Shown here: positions 58,173 to 64,000 of the stretch, in pieces
Numbering within the stretch: position 1 is the stretch's first letter
Layout of the letters: every line of letters begins with the position of its first letter
Assembly: GCA_963783105.1 (NCBI GenBank)
Contig: CAWAMI010000004.1
Coordinates: 186,001-250,000 of the forward strand
DNA: 64,000 bases
Direction of reading: 5' to 3'
From: JAVEDQ01 sp963783105
GTDB taxonomy: Bacteria; Actinomycetota; Actinomycetes; Frankiales; Frankiaceae
The notes under the pieces: model-generated
Told to the model about the DNA's origin: nothing
Databases searched by the model: none
What the model saw: the letters and a program-made list of their open reading frames with translations, nothing else
Program-made: the position numbers and the translations under genes

Positions 58173-59633
58173 GTGGCCCTGCTCGACGAAGCTCTGTGGG
58201 ACGGCAAGGCGTTCAACGACGGCTGGCAGACGACGGCCGGCGGCACCGCCGAGGTCCGGGAGCCCGCCACCGGCGCGGTGCTGGGACGGGTCGGTATCGG
58301 GAACGCGGCCGATGTCGAGGCAGCGTGCGCCCGGGCCGCGCAGCGGCAGCCGAGTTGGGCGTCGACCGGGTTCCAGGAGCGGGCGGCAATCCTCCGCCGG
58401 GCCGGTCAGCTCTTCGAGGAGCATGCGAAAGAGATCCAGCAGTGGGTGATCCGCGAGGGCGGCTCCGTGCCGGGCAAGGCGGAGCTGGAGACGCACATCG
58501 CGGCCCAGGAGTGCTACGAGGCGGCGGCGCTGCTCAGCCAGCCGCTCGGGTCGATCCTGCCGAGCGAGCAGCCGCGCCTGAGCCTGGCCCGGCGCCTTCC
58601 GGTCGGCGTGGTCGGCGTCATCGCCCCGTTCAACGCTCCGCTGATCCTCGGCATCCGGTCCGTCGCGCCGGCGCTCGCCCTGGGCAACGCGGTGGTGTTC
58701 AAGCCGGACCCGCGCACCGCGGTGTGCGGCGGGATCTCGATCGCCCGCGTCTTCGAGGAGGCCGGGCTCCCGGAGGGCGTGCTGGCGATGCTGCCCGGCG
58801 GAGCCGAGCCGGGTACGGCGCTCGTCACCGACCCGAACGTGCCGGTCATCTCCTTCACCGGCTCGACCGCGGCCGGTCGGGCGGTCGGTGAACTCGCCGG
58901 TCGCCACCTGAAGCGCGCGCATCTCGAACTGGGCGGCAACTCCGCGCTGATCGTCCTCGACGACGCCGATCTGGACCGTGCGGTCTCGGCCGGCGCCTGG
59001 GGCTCGTTCCTCCACCAGGGTCAGATCTGCATGACCACCGGTCGCCATCTCGTCGCCGACGCGATCGCCGACCGCTACGTCGAGGCGCTCGCCGAGAAGG
59101 CCGCGAACCTGCCCGTGGGGGACCCGGCGACCGAGCCGGTGGCGCTCGGACCGATCATCGACGAACGGCAGCGGGACAAGATCCACGAACTGGTCACGTC
59201 CAGCGTCGACGCGGGTGCCCGGCTCGCCGCCGGCGGCACCTACGAGGGGCTGTTCTACCGGCCGACCGTCCTCGACGAGGTCGCTCCGACCACCCCGGCG
59301 TACGCGAACGAGGTGTTCGGCCCGGTCGCGCCGGTGATCCGCTTCTCGTCCCCGGAGGAAGCCGCGAAGCTCGCTCGCGAGTCCGAGTACGGGCTGTCCC
59401 TGGGCATCCTCACGGCCGATCCGATGCGGGGACTCGCGCTCGCCGACCAGATCCCGACCGGCATCGTCCACATCAACGATCAGACCGTCGACGACGAGGC
59501 CCGCGCCCCCTTCGGCGGGCGGGGTGCCTCGGGTACCGGCTCCCGGTTCGGCGGGCCCGAAGCCAACATCGAGGCGTTCACCGAGACGCAGTGGGTGACG
59601 ATGCAGAGCGAGATCGCCGGCTATCCGTTCTGA
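58173..59633 (+). CDS. Benzaldehyde-type aldehyde dehydrogenase
   Basis: GTG 58173 follows CCGGAGGTGCCC, and the resulting N-terminus 'ALLDEALWDGKAFNDGW' matches benzaldehyde dehydrogenases better than the longer reading from 58110. The 486-residue enzyme has 'VGVIAPFNAPLILGIRSVAP', 'KPDPRT', 'FTGSTAAGRAVGELA', catalytic Glu in 'LELGGNSALIVLDDAD', catalytic Cys in 'HQGQICMTTGRHL' and 'VFGPVAPVIRF'. It probably oxidises aromatic aldehydes with NAD(P)+. Confidence 0.92.
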   Translation: MALLDEALWDGKAFNDGWQTTAGGTAEVREPATGAVLGRVGIGNAADVEAACARAAQRQPSWASTGFQERAAILRRAGQLFEEHAKEIQQWVIREGGSVPGKAELETHIAAQECYEAAALLSQPLGSILPSEQPRLSLARRLPVGVVGVIAPFNAPLILGIRSVAPALALGNAVVFKPDPRTAVCGGISIARVFEEAGLPEGVLAMLPGGAEPGTALVTDPNVPVISFTGSTAAGRAVGELAGRHLKRAHLELGGNSALIVLDDADLDRAVSAGAWGSFLHQGQICMTTGRHLVADAIADRYVEALAEKAANLPVGDPATEPVALGPIIDERQRDKIHELVTSSVDAGARLAAGGTYEGLFYRPTVLDEVAPTTPAYANEVFGPVAPVIRFSSPEEAAKLARESEYGLSLGILTADPMRGLALADQIPTGIVHINDQTVDDEARAPFGGRGASGTGSRFGGPEANIEAFTETQWVTMQSEIAGYPF

Positions 59634-59701
59634 ACGGCACGTTCCGGCTGCACCGGCAACCGGGAGACGTTAGCCGGGGCGATGCTGGGCAGGGATCAGG
59701 G

Positions 59702-60991
59702 GTGACCCCTGTCGAGCCCGGGCGCTCAGCCGTCCTCCCGACGGGCGCTCTTCCTGTGGCACTGACAGCCGGTGTCGTCCTGGTCGCGATCAACCTGAGG
59801 CCGGCCGTCGCCAGCGTCGGTCCCGTGCTGTCGGACATGCGGACGGACACCGGGCTCTCGACCGTCGGTGCGTCGGTTCTCACCGCGATCCCGATCCTCT
59901 GCTTCGGTGCCCTCGCGCCGCTTGCCCCCCGGCTGGCCCGTCGCCTCGGGCTCCGGCCGGCACTCGCCGTACTCCTCGGGGTCCTGCTGGTCGGCCTTCT
60001 CCTGCGCCTGTTGCCCGGCATCCCGCTGCTGTTCGTGGGCACGGTCATCGCCGCCGGCGGCATCGCATGCGCCAACGTCCTGGTCCCGGCGCTGATCAAG
60101 GACGACTACCCGAACCACACCGGCGTGGCGATGGGCATCTACACGACCACGCTCACACTCGCCGCGGCCGTCGCGGTCGGCGTCAGCGTCCCCCTCGAGC
60201 AGGCCATCGGGGGCGGCTGGCGCACCGCGCTCGGCGTGTGGGCCCTGCCGGCGGCCGGAGCGCTGGTCGCCTGGGTGCTGCTGGCGCGCTCCGGCGCGGA
60301 GAAGCCGCCCGAGGTGGCGCCGATCCCGGGCAGTCTGCTGCGCGAGCCGCTCGCATGGCACGTCACCGCGTACTTCGGGCTGCAGGCGCTGGGCTTCTAC
60401 GCGGTCCTGGCCTGGCTGCCCACCCTGTACCAAGATGCGGGCTACAGCCCTGCCGCGGCAGGAGGCCTCGTCTCGCTGACCGCCTTCATCCAGTGTCCGG
60501 TCGCGCTCGTCGTGCCGGTCCTTGCCACCCGGGCGCGGGACCAGCGACTGCTCGTGCTCCTCGCCGGGCTCTGCGCCGCCGGCGGCCTGCTCGGCATCCT
60601 GACCGCGCCGACCAGCGCTCCGCTGCTGTGGATCCTGCTGCTCGGTCTGGGGCAGGGTGCTGCCTTTCCCCTTGGGCTGACCCTCGTCGTGCTGCGGACC
60701 GCGGACCCGGCGGTCACCGCCCGGTTGTCGGCCATGGCGCAGAGCGGCGGCTACCTGCTCGCCGCGCTCGGACCGTTCCTGGTCGGCGCGTTGCACGACC
60801 TGACCGACTCCTGGGCCGCGTCCGTCACCCTCTTGCTGGTACTGCTCCTCCCGCAGGTCGGCTCGGGTCTGGTGGCCGGACGAGCGCGGCTCGCCGTGCC
60901 GCGGCTGGCGCCCGGCGCCGCCGCCGAAGCCGCCGCCGAATCCGAGTCCGACTCCCGCTCCGCACGTTCTCGCGAATTGGAGATCCGATGA
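59702..60991 (+). CDS. MFS transporter, CynX/NimT family
   Basis: From GTG 59702 (after GGGCAGGGATCAG) the 429-residue protein has 12 membrane helices. 'VAINLRPAVASVGPVLSDMR' near the N-terminus and 'RLGLRPALAVLLGVLLVGLL' are typical of CynX/NimT (cyanate or 2-nitroimidazole) transporters. The C-terminal 30 residues are a Glu/Ala/Ser tail. Its stop overlaps the methyltransferase start in ATGA, so the two form an operon. A longer start at 59591 would lie within the dehydrogenase gene. Confidence 0.9.
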   Translation: MTPVEPGRSAVLPTGALPVALTAGVVLVAINLRPAVASVGPVLSDMRTDTGLSTVGASVLTAIPILCFGALAPLAPRLARRLGLRPALAVLLGVLLVGLLLRLLPGIPLLFVGTVIAAGGIACANVLVPALIKDDYPNHTGVAMGIYTTTLTLAAAVAVGVSVPLEQAIGGGWRTALGVWALPAAGALVAWVLLARSGAEKPPEVAPIPGSLLREPLAWHVTAYFGLQALGFYAVLAWLPTLYQDAGYSPAAAGGLVSLTAFIQCPVALVVPVLATRARDQRLLVLLAGLCAAGGLLGILTAPTSAPLLWILLLGLGQGAAFPLGLTLVVLRTADPAVTARLSAMAQSGGYLLAALGPFLVGALHDLTDSWAASVTLLLVLLLPQVGSGLVAGRARLAVPRLAPGAAAEAAAESESDSRSARSRELEIR

Positions 60992-62109
60992 CCGTCCGCA
61001 CCGAACCCCCCTTCCGCGCCGACCACGTCGGCAGCCTGCTCCGGCCGCCCGCCCTGCTCCGGGCGCGCGAGGAACACGACGCCGGCGAGCTCTCCGGCGC
61101 CGAGCTCGCGAAGGTCGAGGACGACGCGATCGCCGACGTCGTCGCCATGCAGGAGGAGGTCGGCCTCCACTCGGCGACCGACGGGGAGTTCCGCCGGGCC
61201 TCCTGGCACATGGACTTCATCTACCAACTCGACGGCATCGATCAGGCCGACGAGCGGATGCAGGTCAAGTTCCACAATCCGAACGGCGACATCGAATTCG
61301 CGCCCGCCGCGCTGAAGGTCACCGAGCCGATCCGGGTCACGAAGACGATCTTCGGCGAGGCGTTCCAGTACCTGCAGTCTCAGGTGACGACGGCGGTGCC
61401 GAAGCTGACGATCCCGTCGCCGAGCATGGTCCACTACCGCGGCGGCGCGACCCTCATCGATCCGCAGATCTATCCGGACCCCGAGCAGTTCTGGACGGAT
61501 CTGTCGGCCGCCTACGCGGAAGAGGTGCGTCAGCTCGCCGAACTCGGCTGTACCTATCTGCAGTTCGACGACACCAGCCTGGCGTACCTGAACGACCCGA
61601 AGCAGCGGGAGATGATCGCCCAGCAGGGCGGCGACGCCGAACACCAGCACGAGCGCTACATCGCGCAGATCAACGCGGCGCTCGCCGGCCGGCCGGAGGG
61701 GATGCGCATCACGACGCACATGTGCCGCGGCAACTTCCGGTCCTCCTGGGCTGCCGAGGGCGGCTACGACTTCGTCGCCGAGGCGCTGTTCACCCAGCTC
61801 GACGTCGACGGCTTCTTCCTCGAGTACGACGACGAGAGGTCGGGCGGCTTCGAGCCGCTGCGCTTCGTGCCGCCGGGCAAGCAGGTGGTGCTCGGCCTGG
61901 TCACGACGAAGCGCGGGGAGCTGGAGGACGCCGACACGCTCAAGCGCCGGATCGACGAGGCATCGAAGTACGTGCCGCTGGAGCAGCTGTGCCTGTCGCC
62001 GCAATGCGGGTTCTCCTCCACCAGCGAGGGCAACGACCTCACCTACGAGCAGCAGGTGGCCAAGCTGCGGCTGATCGTCGACGTGGCCGCCGACGTGTGG
62101 GGCGACTGA
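60988..62109 (+). CDS. MetE C-terminal-like methyltransferase (YxjG type)
   Basis: The 373-residue protein starts 'PPFRADHVGSLLRPPALLRA' and contains 'QLAELGCTYLQFDDTSLAYL', 'GMRITTHMCRGNFRSSW' and 'LEQLCLSPQCGFSSTSEGND', the zinc-binding His/Cys set of the cobalamin-independent methionine synthase C-terminal domain family. Proteins of this short type (such as YxjG/YxjH) probably transfer methyl groups from sources other than folate. ATG 60988 follows GGAGATCCG. Confidence 0.93.
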   Translation: MTVRTEPPFRADHVGSLLRPPALLRAREEHDAGELSGAELAKVEDDAIADVVAMQEEVGLHSATDGEFRRASWHMDFIYQLDGIDQADERMQVKFHNPNGDIEFAPAALKVTEPIRVTKTIFGEAFQYLQSQVTTAVPKLTIPSPSMVHYRGGATLIDPQIYPDPEQFWTDLSAAYAEEVRQLAELGCTYLQFDDTSLAYLNDPKQREMIAQQGGDAEHQHERYIAQINAALAGRPEGMRITTHMCRGNFRSSWAAEGGYDFVAEALFTQLDVDGFFLEYDDERSGGFEPLRFVPPGKQVVLGLVTTKRGELEDADTLKRRIDEASKYVPLEQLCLSPQCGFSSTSEGNDLTYEQQVAKLRLIVDVAADVWGD

Positions 62110-62136
62110 CCGACGTGGCCCCGTGACGGTCTCGCG

Positions 62137-62883
62137 GTGAGCGCGCGCTTCCAGGAGCTGGACTGGCAGCCGACCCCGATGGGGGACGTCACGCTCCGGC
62201 GGCGCCGCGATCCGGTGCTCGGGGTCGACGTCTACGAGGTGAAGCTCGGCGACGAGTACCTGATGTCGAGCCTGTTCCCGGTCGCGGAGATCGAGCTGGC
62301 GCGGCTGGGGCTCGCGGCCGCCGTGGGCGACGAGTTGGACGTCGTGGTCGGCGGACTCGGCCTCGGCTACACCGCGCGGGCGGCGCTCGAGTCGCCGCGG
62401 GTCCGCCGGCTGCACGTCGTCGAGGCGGTCGAAGCGGTCCTCGACTGGCAGCGGCGGGGGCTGCTACCGGGAGCGGACGCCCTGACGGGCGACCCCCGGA
62501 CCACCTTCGTCCTCGCCGACTTCTTCGCCCTCGTCGACGGCGCGGGGTTCGGGAGCGGGGAGCCCGGCGACTCGGAGGCCGACGCGCCCGCCCGTTGGCA
62601 CGCGATCCTGCTCGACATCGACCACACCCCGGAGCACCTGCTCGACGAGGGGCACGCGGCGTTCTACCGGGTCGACGGGCTGCGCCGGCTCGCAGGGTGG
62701 CTGCACCCCGGCGGCGTCTTCGCTCTGTGGTCCGACGCCGCGCCCGACCCGGTCTTCCTCGACGTGCTCACCGAGGTGTTCGAGACGGCCGAGGGCGTCG
62801 TCGTCGAGTTCGCGAACCACCTCACCGGCGGGACGTCGGCCAACACCGTGTACGTCGCCCGCGTCGCCGCGGACCGGTCCTGA
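62137..62883 (+). CDS. Spermidine synthase-like protein
   Basis: The 248-residue protein resembles polyamine synthase domain proteins: 'DELDVVVGGLGLGYTARAAL' is the nucleotide-binding loop, 'RRLHVVEAVEAVLDWQRRGL' follows with the acidic Glu, 'WHAILLDIDHTPEHLL' provides the DxxDH-like region and 'LRRLAGWLHPGGVFALWSDA' the last conserved block. The usual 'GGGDG' is GGLGLG, so a true spermidine synthase is unlikely; a methyltransferase-like role is possible. GTG 62137. Confidence 0.83.
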   Translation: MSARFQELDWQPTPMGDVTLRRRRDPVLGVDVYEVKLGDEYLMSSLFPVAEIELARLGLAAAVGDELDVVVGGLGLGYTARAALESPRVRRLHVVEAVEAVLDWQRRGLLPGADALTGDPRTTFVLADFFALVDGAGFGSGEPGDSEADAPARWHAILLDIDHTPEHLLDEGHAAFYRVDGLRRLAGWLHPGGVFALWSDAAPDPVFLDVLTEVFETAEGVVVEFANHLTGGTSANTVYVARVAADRS

Positions 62884-62933
62884 GCTGTGGACGGGGACGT
62901 GCGCGAGGCCGCGGCGTGGGGGAGACTGCCGAT

Positions 62934-63167
62934 GTGCTCGTGATCCTGGCCGCCGCGCTCTTCAGCACGATCGCGCTGCTCGGAGCCGCCTTGTTCGCGT
63001 TGCTGGGGCAGCTCAACGCCCTGCGCGGGGAGTTCGGATCATTCCGCGCCGAGTTCGGGTCATTCCGTGGTGAGGTCGCTGCCGAGTTCGCCACCGTGAA
63101 GGCCGACCTCGCCCGCATCGAGCGGAAGCTGGACGACCACATCGCGAGCCCGCACCCGGCCGGGTAG
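62934..63167 (+). CDS. Membrane-anchored coiled-coil protein
   Basis: GTG 62934 after GGGGGAGACTGCC gives 77 residues: one N-terminal membrane helix (LVILAAALFSTIALLGAALF) and a coiled-coil tail with near-repeats GEFGSFR, AEFGSFR and 'AAEFATVKADLARIERKLDD'. The layout (helix plus heptad repeats of Glu/Phe/Arg) is like small tail-anchored regulators or DUF-type proteins in actinobacteria. No family recognised. It lies in a plus-strand run with the hydrolase gene nine bases downstream. Confidence 0.68.
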   Translation: MLVILAAALFSTIALLGAALFALLGQLNALRGEFGSFRAEFGSFRGEVAAEFATVKADLARIERKLDDHIASPHPAG

Positions 63168-63176
63168 CAGGCGGAG

Positions 63177-63836
63177 ATGACAGCGCGGGCCGGCTCCGGG
63201 GTCGTTCTCGAGGCCGACGACGTGCGGCTCCCCGGCACGCTGACGGTGCCCGACGGTGCGCTCGGGGTCGTGGTGTTCGCGCACGGCAGCGGCAGCAGCC
63301 GGCTCAGCTCCCGCAACCGCTACGTCGCCGAGGTCCTGCAGGAGGCGGGGCTGGCCACGCTGCTGTTCGACCTGCTCACCGACGCCGAGGCGGCCGACCG
63401 CGGCAACGTCTTCGACATCGCCCTGCTCGCGCGGCGGCTGGACGCGGCCGCCCGGTGGGCCGCCGACCAGGCTTCCACCCGCGAGCTGCCGCTCGGCTAC
63501 TTCGGCGCGAGCACAGGCGCTGCGGCGGCGCTGTGGTCCGCCGCGCAGGAGGACTCGCGCGTCGCGGCCGTGGTGAGCCGCGGGGGTCGGCCCGACCTGG
63601 CCGGTCCGGTGCTCGGCGCCGTCCGTGCACCGACCCTGCTGATCGTCGGGGGAGCGGACGAGCAGGTGCTCGACCTGAACCGGCAGAGCCGGGAGCGCAT
63701 GGCGACGGAGACCGAGCTGACGATCGTCGCCGGGGCGGGGCACCTGTTCGAGGAGCCGGGCGCGCTGGAGGACGTCGCGGAGCGCGCCCGCACGTGGTTC
63801 CTCCGCCACCTGCCATCAAGAACCGACGAGAGCTGA
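63177..63836 (+). CDS. Alpha/beta hydrolase, dienelactone-hydrolase-like
   Basis: The 219-residue protein has 'GVVVFAHGSGSSRLSSRNRY' (oxyanion region), the nucleophile elbow 'LGYFGASTGAAAALWSAAQE' with Ser near residue 111, and a C-terminal 'GAGHLFEEPGALEDV' with the catalytic His. It resembles short hydrolases often fused to phosphoribosyltransferases in actinobacteria. ATG 63177 follows CAGGCGGAG. Confidence 0.88.
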   Translation: MTARAGSGVVLEADDVRLPGTLTVPDGALGVVVFAHGSGSSRLSSRNRYVAEVLQEAGLATLLFDLLTDAEAADRGNVFDIALLARRLDAAARWAADQASTRELPLGYFGASTGAAAALWSAAQEDSRVAAVVSRGGRPDLAGPVLGAVRAPTLLIVGGADEQVLDLNRQSRERMATETELTIVAGAGHLFEEPGALEDVAERARTWFLRHLPSRTDES

Positions 63837-63845
63837 GGAGCACGC

Positions 63846-64000
63846 GTGACCCGACCAGACGTGGTGGCCTTCGACGTCAACGAGACGCTGTCCGACATGG
63901 CGCCGCTGGCGACGACCTTCACCGACGCCGGGCTCCCCGCCGACCTGCTCAAGGCCTGGTTCGCCTCCACCCTCCGCGACGGCTTCGCACTCGCCGCCGC
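63846..64000 (+). CDS. HAD-family (2-haloacid dehalogenase-like) protein, partial
   Basis: GTG 63846, after GAGGAGCACGC, starts 'RPDVVAFDVNETLSDMAPLA', which contains HAD motif I (Asp nucleophile in FDVNET) in the form typical of type II haloacid dehalogenases. The following 'FTDAGLPADLLKAWFASTLR' is the start of the helical cap. The gene continues past the right edge; 51 residues are visible. Confidence 0.88.
   Translation, partial: MTRPDVVAFDVNETLSDMAPLATTFTDAGLPADLLKAWFASTLRDGFALAA

Overview
The window is very GC-rich with strong GC bias at third codon positions, many GTG starts and many 1-4 base ATGA/GTGA gene overlaps. Together with the gene content (Mrp-type antiporter genes, a short actinobacterial-type tad locus, prfB-ftsE-ftsX-smpB in one neighbourhood, a DUF6529/Rieske pair, LGFP repeats, a SatP transporter) this points to a free-living actinobacterium, probably of the Pseudonocardiales/Kineosporiales/Geodermatophilales type. 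The genus cannot be fixed from the sequence. No rRNA, tRNA, CRISPR array, transposase or phage gene was found.

Layout. 1-1660: minus-strand start of a multisubunit Na+/H+ antiporter operon (mnhE, F, G, a DUF4040/MbhD-like subunit, an MbhE-like subunit) that runs off the left edge. 1747-9960: small enzymes and regulators (YchJ-like protein, methyltransferase, Vms1/eRF1-like protein, polysaccharide deacetylase with LGFP repeats, SRPBCC protein, TPR-like regulator, SnoaL/cupin pair, GyrI-like protein). 9974-13896: GH38 alpha-mannosidase plus dienelactone hydrolase. 14026-17827: DUF6529 membrane protein, Rieske protein, a 27-residue microprotein, a lipoprotein, a peptidoglycan-binding protein, a proline-rich anchored protein and TspO. 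17863-18387: msrA.

18388-20315 is a gene-poor scar in which the 5' part of a LuxR-type gene and the 5' part of an acylating aldehyde dehydrogenase gene meet tail to tail, each lacking its 3' part, followed by a regulatory-looking stretch with repeated dyads. 20316-27207 is the most interesting segment: a tightly overlapping operon with two small exported or anchored proteins that share the motif HATTGASG (three tandem copies in one, one at the very end of the other), an ApbE flavin transferase, a six-helix ferric-reductase-like haem membrane protein, a NuoF-like NADH module, a 3Fe-4S-type ferredoxin, a further anchored protein, and a histidine kinase/response regulator pair. I propose an NADH-to-cell-surface electron conduit whose terminal carriers are flavinylated on minimal TTGAS motifs instead of a folded FMN_bind domain. 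An 11-bp direct repeat (CTTAAG) just upstream is a likely site for the operon's own OmpR-type regulator.

27355-28897: DUF1206 protein and a YefM/YoeB toxin-antitoxin pair. 29030-33910: tad (Flp-type) pilus operon tadA-tadB-tadC-flp-tadE-tadE2-tadG-like. 34085-45769: SatP transporter, flavin monooxygenase, LuxR regulator, Q/G/Y-rich membrane protein, VOC protein, DUF1353 protein, WsfD-like glycosyltransferase, a cyclooxygenase-like haem peroxidase, an L,D-transpeptidase and an SGNH hydrolase. 45903-50991: GGDEF-EAL protein, then an RseB-like anchored protein with an ABC transporter. 51212-55065: prfB, zinc-ribbon membrane protein, ftsE, ftsX, smpB. 55140-64000: membrane protein with an unclear end, amidohydrolase, MFS exporter, benzaldehyde-type dehydrogenase, CynX-type transporter, MetE-like methyltransferase, spermidine-synthase-like protein, anchored coiled-coil protein, alpha/beta hydrolase and the start of a HAD-family dehalogenase.
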